A stretch of DNA of 64,000 nucleotides from Manis javanica. Lineage: Eukaryota; Chordata; Mammalia; Pholidota; Manidae. Made by a program: the position numbers and the translations under genes. The stretch spans positions 38,894,501 to 38,958,500 of the forward strand of contig NC_133163.1 in assembly GCF_040802235.1 (NCBI RefSeq), read 5' to 3'. The notes under the pieces were generated by a model, which saw only the letters and a list, made by a program, of their open reading frames with translations, was not told the origin of the DNA and did no database searches. Below, piece after piece: positions 50,890 through 60,701 of this stretch; position 1 is the first letter of the stretch; every line of letters starts with the position of its first letter.

Positions 50890-51299
50890 TACAGCAAAGG
50901 GAAGGGCTACCTGAGTGAGGGGCGGGCCGCTCAGAGGCCGCCTGGGGCCGCCACTCACCTCGGGGAGGAGGAGCTGGCGTCCGGAGGAAACGCGAGCCCG
51001 CCAGGTGGGGAAAGGACGCCAGCCCGGCACACCTCCGGGCAGGCGGGGCGCGGCTCCCGGTGACCCGCAGGGGCGGAGCCGGCCCAGATCACCTGGGCCG
51101 AGGCGGAACTGAGGGGTCTGGTCCCTGCGCGAAGACCCTGGAACTAAGACTCACCTGGGCGGGGGCCAGAGGTGGGGCCGGGGCAAAAACTCACCTGAGG
51201 CGGCTGAAATCTGTCCCGGGAGGGGTCCCCGGGCTCGCCCCGCGCAGAGGGACCTGAGCGACTCTCCGTCGTCGGTGCGCCCGTCCCGGCGCGGCCGCC
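50890..51299 (+). promoter_or_regulatory. TMEM30B: TMEM30B promoter and leader within a CpG island
   Basis: CpG-dense sequence begins near 50.9 kb and continues through the coding exon to about 52.36 kb. There is no ATG between 50861 and the TMEM30B start, so the leader has no upstream ORF, unlike PRKCH. GC boxes (for example GGGGCGG around 51070) and four CACCTG/CAGGTG E-boxes are visible; no TATA box is seen. The exact transcription start is not determined. Confidence 0.75.
51002..51197 (+). promoter_or_regulatory. Cluster of four CACCTG E-boxes upstream of TMEM30B
   Basis: CAGGTG lies at 51002-51007, and CACCTG at 51090-51095, 51152-51157 and 51192-51197. The last two lie in a shared actcacctg context. 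Paired CACCTG boxes in CpG promoters are the sites preferred by ZEB and SNAI repressors in epithelial genes. Confidence 0.55.
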
Positions 51300-52361
51300 A
51301 TGACCTGGAGCGCCACGGTCCGGGGCGCGCACCAGCCCGACAACACCGCGTTCACGCAGCAGCGCCTCCCCGCCTGGCAGCCGCTGCTGTCAGCCGGCAT
51401 CACGCTGCCGCTCTTCTTCTGCGTGGGCCTGGCCTTCATCGGCCTCGGCCTGGGCCTCTTCTACTCCTCCAACGGCATCAAGGAGATCGAGTACGACTAC
51501 ACCGGCAGCCCGGGCACCGGCAACTGCTCGGTGTGCGCCGCGGTCGAGGAGGGCCGCGCGTCGCCGCCCAGCTGCTCGTGCGCCTGGTACTTCTCGCTGC
51601 CCGAGCTCTTCCAGGGCCCCGTGTACCTCTACTACGAGCTGACCAACTTCTACCAGAACAACCGGCGCTACGGCGTGTCCCGCGACGATGCGCAGCTGAG
51701 CGGGCTGCCGAGCGCGCTGCGCCACCCGGCCAACGAGTGCGCCCCCTACCAGCGCAACGCGGCCGGCCTGCCCATCGCGCCCTGCGGCGCCATCGCCAAC
51801 AGCCTCTTCAACGACTCCTTCTCGCTGTGGCACCAGCGCCGGGCTGGCGGGCCCTACATCGAGGTGCCGCTCGACCGCACCGGCATCGCCTGGTGGACCG
51901 ACTACCACGTCAAGTTCCGCAACCCTCCGCCAGTGAACGGCAGCCTGGCGCTGGCCTTCCACGGCACCGCGCCCCCGCCCAACTGGCACCGGCCGGTCTA
52001 CGAGCTCAGCCCAGACCCCAACAACACCGGCTTCGTCAACCAGGACTTCGTGGTGTGGATGCGCACGGCGGCGCTGCCCACCTTCCGCAAGCTGTACGCG
52101 CGCATCCGCTATGGCAACTACTCGGCCGGCCTGCCGCGGGGCGCCTACCGCGTCAACATCACCTACAACTACCCGGTGCGTGCCTTCGGCGGCCACAAAA
52201 GCATCATTTTAAGCAGCATCTCGTGGATGGGCGGCAAGAACCCCTTCCTGGGCATCGCCTACCTGGTCGTCGGCTCCCTTTGCATCCTCACGGGCTTTGT
52301 CATGTTGGTCGTCTACATTCGCTACCAGGACCAGAACGACGAGGACGAGGACGAGGAGTGA
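51300..52361 (+). CDS. TMEM30B: Cell cycle control protein 50B (P4-ATPase beta subunit), intact single exon
   Basis: This 353-residue CDC50-family protein forms the beta subunit of P4-ATPase phospholipid flippases (ATP8B1 is a known partner of the family). It is needed for their exit from the ER and their activity at the plasma membrane. The ATG sits in an ideal context (gccgccATGa). A cytosolic N-terminus leads to TM1 (about residues 31-55). A large luminal domain follows, with six cysteines (C76, C79, C92, C94, C147, C162) that suit the family's disulfides and N-glycosylation sequons at N75, N171, N213, N241, N273 and N286. TM2 spans about 315-341, followed by a short acidic tail (DEDEDEE). 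The length is about that of human TMEM30B. The single exon suggests an ancient retrocopy of the multi-exon TMEM30A (inference). GC-rich codon use keeps other frames open, and these are not genes. Confidence 0.98.
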   Translation: MTWSATVRGAHQPDNTAFTQQRLPAWQPLLSAGITLPLFFCVGLAFIGLGLGLFYSSNGIKEIEYDYTGSPGTGNCSVCAAVEEGRASPPSCSCAWYFSLPELFQGPVYLYYELTNFYQNNRRYGVSRDDAQLSGLPSALRHPANECAPYQRNAAGLPIAPCGAIANSLFNDSFSLWHQRRAGGPYIEVPLDRTGIAWWTDYHVKFRNPPPVNGSLALAFHGTAPPPNWHRPVYELSPDPNNTGFVNQDFVVWMRTAALPTFRKLYARIRYGNYSAGLPRGAYRVNITYNYPVRAFGGHKSIILSSISWMGGKNPFLGIAYLVVGSLCILTGFVMLVVYIRYQDQNDEDEDEE

Positions 52362-52659
52362 CTCCTGCTTTCAAAGCACCATTCTTGCCGCTTGCAGAAA
52401 CTCTCCTGCAAGCTGCTTTTTTGTCTTCTCCCTTTTGCCCCTCATCCAGTTCCAGCCTCGCCTCATTTTTCCTCCCCTTCTGGATGAGACCAGAGAGAGG
52501 AATTACACCCAGTTGGGGTCTACCAGACTCTCGCTGGGGTGTTTGCAGAGTGAAACATCCTTGCAAATTTTCTTCCATCCCCTTTACGATTTACCAAGTT
52601 GATGTGAGGTTTTGAAAGTAGCATTTGAGAGCAAAAGGGAGGTAGAGACTCTTATTCAA

Positions 52660-52765
52660 AACTATCTGATGAAGAGACTGAGACCTAGAGATGTTGAATG
52701 ACTTTCAAGATCAGGCGGCTACTCATTGGTCCCTGACTCTGACTTCAGAGCTTTTACCACTATAG
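52660..52765 (-). repeat. MIR fragment in the TMEM30B 3' UTR, antisense
   Basis: 'gatgaagagactgagacctagagatgttgaatgactttcaagatc' and 'tgactctgacttcagagc' follow the reverse MIR order. Confidence 0.7.
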
Positions 52766-52794
52766 TATGGTGGTTCCCTTTTCTTTTTGGGGAT

Positions 52795-52927
52795 AGTGGG
52801 TTGGGGCAAAGACTGAAGCCCACAGATAACCCATACAAAGGCATGGAGGGATAGGGGAGAACATACTTGTTAAAGGTGTGAATAGATTAGGAGGCACCAT
52901 ACCCTAGAGATTCTGACACAGTAAGAC
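52795..52927 (+). repeat. Direct duplication in the TMEM30B 3' UTR, copy 1
   Basis: It shares a long, nearly identical block with 53744-53874, including a run of 21 identical bases around 'aaaggcatggagggatagg'. Its right end runs into a MER5A-like element. Confidence 0.9.
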
Positions 52928-53020
52928 TGGGGTGAGACCCCTTAAGCTGTGTTTAACAAGCCCTTCTGGAGGTTTCTCCTGTATTCCCTTAAATTTGAGA
53001 ATCACTGCCCTGAACCAGGG
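52905..53020 (+). repeat. MER5A-like hAT fragment
   Basis: 'gagattctgacacagtaagactggggtgagaccc', 'gtttaacaagcccttctggagg' and 'ttgagaatcactgccctg' follow the MER5A consensus in order. Confidence 0.65.
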
Positions 53021-53196
53021 AGTAATCAGAATACTGAAACTGTTTCCTGTGTCCGAGGTTGGGCCTGAAGCAGTCATATGAGTCCAGCTTTTCAGGCAGA
53101 TATTTGTTCCCAGGGACAGTACCAATCATAATGTTGCAGGTTTGGTCCAGCAGTTTGCCTTGAACATAGGAAACTTTCCATAATGTGGAATGAATG

Positions 53197-53202
53197 AATA
53201 AA
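53197..53202 (+). terminator. Possible proximal TMEM30B poly(A) signal
   Basis: This is an AATAAA hexamer. The following sequence is only weakly T/GT-rich, so use is uncertain. Confidence 0.35.
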
Positions 53203-53369
53203 ACCTTGCTATTTCTAGAAAACTAGCTGGCATATGTATTTGCAGGGCACAGTTTGTATCAGTTCGTTTAATACTCCAGGATAAGAGGGAAAAAAAACAC
53301 AGGTTGCCAGGTACTGTGTAGAAACTTGAAAATGTCAGGTCAGTTTGTACAGCTCAGAGGGAAAGTTTT

Positions 53370-53465
53370 GGCCTTACAGTCAGATAGCTAGAAGGGATCT
53401 TAGAGGGAAAGTGATTTCCCCAAAGTCCTATCTGTGTCTCCTGACTGCTGACTCCATCCTTTTTG
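53370..53465 (-). repeat. MIR-related fragment, antisense
   Basis: 'agctagaagggatcttagagggaaagtgatttccccaaagtcc' resembles the reverse MIR3 text. Confidence 0.45.
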
Positions 53466-53743
53466 TCATCTAAATTATTTTTTATGCTTAGAGAGAAAAA
53501 GGCTTCCTTCATTCCTACCTTTTCCCTCAGGTCTAAGAAAAAACTTTTTAATTTATGTTCTCAAATGACGCATATTTGTTTCAAATGAACACTAAGGAAT
53601 ATAGTCATATGTAAACTAGAATTTTAAGTATTATTTGAACTTTTGAGATAATGTTAAACTCTTACTACCCTAAAATCATCCTAATATGTGTAAAATTATT
53701 CTAAGAAACAATTTTTTAAAAATTTGAAAATTTTGGTGGGAGA

Positions 53744-53874
53744 AGTAGGTTAGAGTAAAAAGTGAAGCCCAAGATAACCCGTATAAAGGCATGGAGGGAT
53801 AGGGGAGAACATGCTTGTCAAAGGTGTAAATCCGTTAGGAGGCACCATCCCAAGAGATTCTTACACAGTAAGAC
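53744..53874 (+). repeat. Direct duplication in the TMEM30B 3' UTR, copy 2
   Basis: By eye it is about 85-90% identical to 52795-52927, about 948 bp upstream. Similarity stops a short way into what is the MER5A-like sequence in copy 1. Confidence 0.9.
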
Positions 53875-54575
53875 GTCCTTTCATGGCAAAAGAACTTAAA
53901 AAGAAAAAAACCTTTAGTGATATCACTTAACCAGTTTATTTGCTCAAAGCAAACAGCTGTTCGGTATTCTGTCAGAATTGTCCAGTGCTTGCTCCTATTA
54001 CAGCTACTTTCCAGTTACTACTGTTTTTGCTGGTGCCAGTAAGGCAGTGAAAGACCTTTAAGTATGTTTTTTTTAGTAGTCAAAGAAATATTGAAATGTA
54101 TTGAATAATCAACATTTTACTTTAGTGCTTTGGAAATGAATAATCAACAGACAGCATGCATTTTTACTGACATCTGTCTCAGTTCTTCTGGAACAATTGT
54201 GATTTAACAGTTATGTGTCCCACTATTTAAGTAAACCAAAAAAAGTTAGTCATTCCAGTGTGTTGGCTTCCTCACTCCTGGATGTGACACAATTGTACTG
54301 TCAGTTAACATACTGTGATTTTAGGCAATGAAAATATTATATGTGTGTAGAGTAATTTTTATTTATTAAGAGTGTTTAATCAGGCAGTTTACTAGCCTAG
54401 CCCTTCTTTGTGTTGGATAAGGGGATTTACCGCATTTTTTTTACCATGTAGTTGAAAGCAACTACGTGTTTTGCTATCATTTTTATAATATTCAGTCCAG
54501 TGTTATAAAATTTAAGGTATTCTGATTAAATCAATGGATATGGTTCCAACTCTATTCTCCGGGTTTTTGAAAGAG

Positions 54576-54581
54576 AATAAA
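54576..54581 (+). terminator. Probable main TMEM30B poly(A) signal
   Basis: AATAAA is followed within 10-45 bases by GT- and T-rich sequence ('ggttatgtttgtcttaac', then 'catgtttgtttaattc'), a good cleavage and polyadenylation context. Confidence 0.55.
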
Positions 54582-57089
54582 GGTTATGTTTGTCTTAACT
54601 TTGTTATCATGTTTGTTTAATTCTTTTGAACTATGGTCTTAAAGGCGCAAACAGTACCAACCACTTTGCTCACTTGTTATCAGCAGACTTCTATTGCAAC
54701 AAGAAAATCATCTGTCAGAATAAGGCTCATAATGAACTCAATCTTTTAGTGTGAACTTCCTAAAACAGAACTTCAACTTACCATCAACATGTACTATGAA
54801 TTAGACGATCTTCAACTATCATTTGAATTTGATAAAATGTGGTCAATTAAAAAATATATTTAGTATTAAAAGTTATTAAAGAATGTTATCATACCAGTCT
54901 CTTCCATGGCAGAATTTTACTGAAATTCCAAATTGCAATTATTTGCCAGGTATTTTGAACTACAAAGCATCAGAAACTTTAAAAACAAAGATGTAAAACA
55001 TTTTCCTGTGATGATCCCTGTGCTGTAGCATTTTATTTGGTATCTCAAGACTCTACCGGGTTTGAATTCCCATGTTGTCCAGTAAATGCTTCCTAGCTAG
55101 AGCTGAAAATGAGAAAAGAGAAAACCTCAACAGTTGGGCAGGAAATGTGCTTTGATCTACCTTGTAAAATAAATCACAAACAAAAGAAACTAATATAGTC
55201 AGTGGGAACTTCCAAAACAGAAATAATATGACAAGAAAGGCTTTCCAGGTATCTCCAGAATCAAATCAGCTAAACAAACAATTTATTGTCTTTGCAATCC
55301 TCAAAGATTGGAGACAGAACAATAGTCTGGGATTTCTGCTAGTAACAAGTAGCACTAAATGTATAATCACAACCTGTCTGCCTCCCTTTAAGGCTGCTGC
55401 TCTCTTTCTGTTATTGGAGATCTCAACAACTCTTGAGTAAGTTCTCAGTTATTGGTAGTTGCAATGCAATCAGTTCCTTATACACCCTTGGATATAAGTC
55501 ATCAGTCACGGATAATACTGTAAATTCCCTTTTTTATTATTTTCGGGCATTTCTTTGCATCCCAGATTTTTTATTTTATTTTATTTTATTTTTGTAGCTA
55601 AGACTTTGCTGCCTTAAGATGACAATTTTTTTTTTAACTTCAATTTTTTTCCCCAGGAAAAAAGAGGAAGGAATTTCTCTTAATTCCCTTTCAACAAAAA
55701 CTATGTCATTTAAAAAGCATCATTAAAAAGGCCTTGGTGAATCTGACTGAAACACATTAAGGTCCTGAAGAGATCTTACAGGAGAGAAGCATTTTGTAAT
55801 AAAGAATTTGCAAAAATGCTAACATCATTGACTATGAACACAGCCCTCCTCGATAATTGCTCTGATAAGACAACATGTATTCAGGAAAAAATACTTCCCC
55901 ACTGGTTTGTTACCTGGCGTTATGATTCCCACCACTAGTGGTGCTCACCCCAGAGGCCAGAGAAAAATCCTGAGGTGGTGGACCCCAGCAGAGATTGCTT
56001 GGGGGTACAGAGAGAAAGAAGAGATGGGGTAAAAGGGAAAGACGAGGTTTGGAGCACAAGACATTTTTCTGGGTCAGGAACATGTCCAGAAGGCAGGGAG
56101 GGAGCTGGCAGCGAAGGGAGCCCACCGCAGAGTGGGGAGTTCACCAGCAGACTCACAGATGACAAGGCCTTTGAGAAATCCAGTAAGTGGTAGTTCACCT
56201 CCTTCTGAACCCCTCAGCTTGTCTTTTTGATCAGTTTGAGTGTGATTTATCTTTTTCCTTAGAAGCAAAAGGTATTACTGTCAAGAACCTTTGCTAATAG
56301 CCTTGCCCTCTACATCAAGCTCTTAACTAAGTTCCCATTAAAGTGGCTGAAACCTTACATTACTGATGAAAACTGTAAATGATGTGTCATTAATAATGAT
56401 ACTTTGTTCTTCTAAAAGGCCTTTGTTCTGAAAGTCCAAGGTGCTTAACACTATGTGGTCTCATTTTATCCTCCAAAATGCATGAGCTTTTAGAAAGTCA
56501 TCAAGACTGACAAGGTAGAAATATATTCCTTTCTATTTTGCTCAGTTTTTTTTTCAGAACCCTCTAAATTTACACAAAAGCATAACTTCTGGATGAGGCA
56601 ATGATAGTCTTTTAAATGGACCACTTAAGTATTTTCAAAGGAAGAATTAATTCCTGTTATGATTTTAATAAGTAAAAGACATTTCCCATTTTGGGTAAGG
56701 AATTCAAAATGGAAGAGGCAACATGTCCTATTCATCATAAGTGATAGAATGTAAAATACATTTTAGTTTTTTCCTAAAGGGATTTAGGGGTTAAGACTTT
56801 TCTGTTTTATTAACATAATTTGCAATTAACTAAGTTATGGTATTTCAAATTTCACCTAGAGGAGCAAATTAGCTCACATACTCACTTTCATGAATCTTTT
56901 CAAACATTATTGAACATCACATATATATATGGCCTAATCTCTATCTTCAACCCTAACTTCTCTGCAAGCTCACAATTCCGTTGTCTCTGGGACATACCTC
57001 AGTGCTGTACACATAGTATAAGCTCCAGGTAGTCAGCACTAAACTCATTGGCCTCTTCTCCAAACCCTTTCTTCCAAGAACAGACCAGG

Positions 57090-57895
57090 AGCAGAAAATG
57101 ACTCCTGCATGCCTGTCAATCACTCAAGCCAAATGCTGAGCTGCCTCCTTGACTCATCCCTTGTTCCTTTGCACATCTGAATGGTTATGAGATCCTGTTG
57201 CTTCTATATCCCAAGCACACATTCAGTCGGGCCTCTCTTGGTCACTGCCCAAAATGTCTTAGTCGTTTCTCATTTGGAAGTCGGGGGAGACTGCTAATGA
57301 GCTCCAGTTTATTCCCCACATCCTAGCCGCAATGAACAAGCCAAAGCACAAATCTCATCACACTACCCTCAGTTTATAATCTCATCTCTTGTGTCTATGC
57401 ACAGCCCACAGGAGGAAGTGTAAGTTCCTCAGCAGGATCTACAAGACCTTCATGGTCAGCCTCATTCTAAATATTTATCCCCTTTTCCTCCAAGGTCCCA
57501 CCAAATTCCAGCCACACTGAATGATTTGAAGAAGCCTGAACTCAACATCCCCTCATGTCTTTGTGCTAGTTTTGCTCCTCCACCTGACCATCCAGATCTG
57601 CCCATTCAAGACTATGCTGCTCAGTGTCTGTGTCATCTGTCCTCTGTGAAGTCCTCCACAAGCCCTCCTGGCCTCCTCCACTCCCTGTCCTTAGCCTAGT
57701 CTTCCCTTTGTGTTTATTCCTCTCTCAGAGTGCTTGCTGCATGGCCAGAAGTCCACTATTTGCTTACCTATCTCCACATCCAGACTGTTAGTACTTTGAG
57801 GGCTGAGAATGTTTTTCTCATTCATCTTTATTACTGCCAGTGCCAAGTTGACTGACCAGTACACAGTGGGTCCTCAAAGATATGTTGAATTATTA
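57090..57895 (+). repeat. L2 LINE fossil, sense, reaching the 3' terminus
   Basis: L2 ORF2 and tail text are in sense order: 'gctgcctccttgactcatccc', 'ctacaagaccttcatggtcagcc', 'attccagccacactgaatg', 'ctgtgaagtcctccacaagccctcctggcc', and an end like 'gtacacagtgggtcctcaaagatatgttgaatt'. Confidence 0.75.
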
Positions 57896-58160
57896 AGAAA
57901 CCAGTAATTCCATTACTTTACTACCACTGAACATATTATTTCATACAATATAGTTGAATGCAGAGAAAATAATTGAGGAAACAAATGAGATGTGGAGATG
58001 ACACCCTAAACATTTGAAAATCTTAGAATGAGAAGCACTGGGAATGCACATATATTCTCACCGGCATAAACTTGCTAAGCTTAGCTTTCCCATTTGCAAA
58101 CCTTACATGTGCAATCAGGTTCCCTCCATAAACTAATTTGCAGAAATGAATACAAACAGG

Positions 58161-58216
58161 GTACATTCATCCATTAACAACAAGGACAGTACATTCATCC
58201 ATTAACAACAAGGACA
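58161..58216. repeat. 28-bp perfect tandem duplication
   Basis: The unit starting gtacattcatccattaac occurs at 58161-58188 and again at 58189-58216 without change. Confidence 0.95.
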
Positions 58217-59536
58217 GTTATTTTATACCAAACATAATCAATGTCTTTCTTATTAAACTGCAGTAAGTTAGTGAAATGTTTACATTTTTATGGTGCTTTG
58301 AGAATTTTTTACTTACTGTAATATTCTGTAATAAAGTATAAATGAACATTGCTTCCCCCTGCCAGGTAATTACCCCAGAATCAATTTAAATGAAAATAGC
58401 ATTTGTAGAGAAATATCCAGAAAGGAAAGCAAAAATAAATGGAATAGTAGTTGTCCCATTTGCTGGCTGGTGTTTGGCTTATAACATTTGGCATATCTTG
58501 ATATCTACATAATAGTAGTTTAAAAGCATAAATAATATTTTACAGAGGTCACACCATAGTTATTTAAGTTTAGGGGTTTATTTCCCTGAGCACTAAGTAG
58601 CTACGAATGAATTATGTTTAGTCTGATCTGCCACAGAAGGGCCATAAACCTCCAAGTCATAGCAAACCATGGAATATTACTGCAATACATCAGGAGAATT
58701 GTACATGTAAAAGAATAATGCATAAGGGAAGGTTATTTTTATTTTTTAAAGTAATATATGTTGCTGGGCAGGAGCTATAAAATTTCGTTATTATAAACTT
58801 TCCTCTGATTCTGGAAAACAAGTTAAGAGGCAGCTTGGCATTTTCATCTCTAAGCCAGGAAAGCACGCTGTAGAACCAGAGAGAGGGCCTAGGAAGGTGA
58901 GTTTGGCCCTGAATCAGGAATGGTTTCTCCTCCTCTGCTGCCCACACCTCAAAAAAAAAGATAATAACAAAGAAAAGCTGTTTAAGAGCATAAGAGATGG
59001 TCTGACAAGCCCCTTCACTATTTGCAGTCCCTTCACTAGCAGCATGCCCTAACAGTAACTTCCAGGCAAATGTTTTGTAGATGCTCAGAAGTGGGGGTAC
59101 AGAGAGTTTTTAGCATGAAGGTGTAATTCACTTTTAAAATGAAGTCTATGGCCAAGCAGCCCAGCAGTGGCCGGCGCAAGCCTGCAGCAGCCAGGAGGCC
59201 TGGGAACAGCCATGCACCCATCAGCCACCCAGCATCTCCTCCCAGCGCACAGCTGCACAGGCCAGACTCAAAGGCCACCGCCAGTGCACAGCTGCCCAGC
59301 GGGGGCGCCGCTCTCGCAAGAGAGCCCACCCGGCCCACCTGCCACTCCCTGCAGGGCTCTGAGCTACCCTGATGGAGACCCCGCCCACAGAAGCTTAGGG
59401 GATTAACCCAGAGGCTGCTCCAGGACTGTGGGTAACTGACACAGGCAGCAGAGAAGGGCAAGGTGACCAGCAATCAGGAAAGGACTTTGTTCTCCCAGCT
59501 GACATGCACTACCTGCCTGCAGCTACCTCTATCACC

Positions 59537-60274
59537 ATGAAAAGGCAGAAGAATTTGGTCCAGTCCAGAATTACCCAGACAACCCCCAAGAGAGGACCTG
59601 GGAAGATAGACTTGACAAATCTCCCAGAAAAAGAATTCAAAATAAAGGTCATAACCATGCTGATGGATCTACAGAGAAATATGCAAGAGTTAAAGGATAA
59701 AGTTGGAAGGAAGAATACAGAAATAAAACAATCTCTGGAAGGACTTAAGAGCAGACTGGATGAGGTGAAAGAGGCCATTAATGGAATAGAAATCAGAAAA
59801 CAGGAACACAGAGAAGCTGAGGCAGAGAGAGATAAAAGGATCTCCAGGAATGAAACAACATTAAGAAAACTGTGTGACCAATCCAAACAGAACAATATCT
59901 GCATTATAGGGGTACCAGTAGAAGAAGAAAGAGAAAAAGAATTAGAAAGTGTATTTGAAGAAATAATTGCTGAAAACGTCCCCAAACTGGGGGAGGAAAT
60001 AGTCACTCAGACCATGGAAGCCCACAGAACTCCCAACAGAAGGGACCCAAGGAGGACAACACCAAGACACATAGTAATTAAAATTGCAAAGATCAAGGAC
60101 AAGGACAGAGTATTAAAGGCAGCCAGAGAGAGAAAAAAGGTCACCTACAAAGGAAAACCCATCAGGCTATCAGACTCCTCAGCAGAAACCTTACAGGCCA
60201 GAAGAGAATGGCATGATACATTTAATGCAATGAAACAGAAGGGCCTTGAACCAAGAATACTATATCCAGCATGA
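59537..60274 (+). pseudogene. L1 ORF1, RNA-binding protein, cut short by a TGA
   Basis: The frame starts ATG AAA AGG CAG and encodes 245 residues. It has a coiled-coil-rich N-terminal half (heptad-like Leu/Lys/Glu segments at about residues 30-110), an RRM-like part, and the start of the C-terminal domain. L1 ORF1 proteins are usually around 330-340 residues. The TGA at 60272-60274 falls shortly after an RILYPA motif that is normally followed by the rest of the C-terminal domain. The same frame remains open for another 36 codons to TAG at 60383-60385. The TGA therefore looks like a single inactivating point mutation. The role in life was trimeric ORF1p binding L1 RNA in the RNP. Confidence 0.9.
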
Positions 60275-60701
60275 TTATCATTTAAATATGAAGGAGGGAT
60301 TAAACAATTCCCAGAGAAGCAAAAGATGAGGGAATTTGCCTCCCACAAACCACCTCTACAGGGTATTTTAGAGGGAATGCTCTAGATGGAAACACTCTTA
60401 AGACTAAATAGATGTCAACAGAGAAAATAAAATCACAGCAAAGAGAGCAGACCAATCAAATACCAACTAAAGGCAAAAAATAAAATCAACTACTACTCAC
60501 AAAAGCAGTCAAAGGGAACACAAAAGAACACAGAATAAAACACCTAACATATAAAGAATGGAGGAGGAGGAATAAGAAAAGAGAGAAATAAAGAATCATC
60601 AGACTGTGCTTATAATAGTTTAATAAGCGAGTTAAGTTAGACAGTTAGATAGTAAAGAAGCTAACCTTGAACCTTTGGTAACCACAAATCTAAAGCCTGC
60701 A

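Larger units (their letters stand above)
26601..50890. other. Spacer between the divergent PRKCH and TMEM30B promoters
   Basis: No exon, RNA gene or convincing ORF was found in this stretch; open frames are short and without family resemblance. A T14 run lies at 27071-27084 and an A16 run at 50205-50220. The identified repeats are listed separately. Sub-stretches without any call (such as 27.1-28.0, 31.0-32.1, 33.5-35.7, 38.0-39.4, 40.9-42.7, 43.0-44.3 and 48.2-49.2 kb) look like unique or unrecognisably old sequence, and may hide enhancers that cannot be seen by eye. Confidence 0.7.
52362..54600 (+). other. TMEM30B: TMEM30B 3' UTR (end inferred)
   Basis: After the TGA at 52359-52361 no ORF of note follows. 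Composition drops from CpG-rich to AT-rich within about 250 bp. Two AATAAA signals are seen, at 53197 and 54576. The second is followed by a strong GT-rich stretch and is the better end. The region holds an antisense MIR, a MER5A-like fragment and a locally duplicated segment. Confidence 0.6.
54601..59149. other. Intergenic DNA downstream of TMEM30B
   Basis: I see no gene. Identified content is a (TTTTA)n-like run near 55568-55593, a palindromic CCACTAGTGG at 55932-55941, a long L2 at about 57.09-57.89 kb, and a 28-bp tandem duplication at 58.16-58.22 kb. The rest is unique or unrecognisable sequence. Confidence 0.7.

Noticed and set aside
51390..52196. 268-codon antisense open frame across TMEM30B
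   Set aside because: It is a mirror of the GC-rich coding frame, with no domain and no promoter or splice context.
51275..52615. 446-codon open frame overlapping TMEM30B in another frame
   Set aside because: It has no ATG-initiated, family-like protein. It is a by-product of high GC in the TMEM30B exon, with Arg/Pro/Ala-rich low-complexity content.
55932..55941. Palindromic CCACTAGTGG as a CTCF site
   Set aside because: The core has a mismatch at an important position; the palindrome alone is not enough support.
59139..59406. Two overlapping GC-rich open frames before L1 ORF1
   Set aside because: They lie in the L1 5' UTR and are not known L1 proteins.
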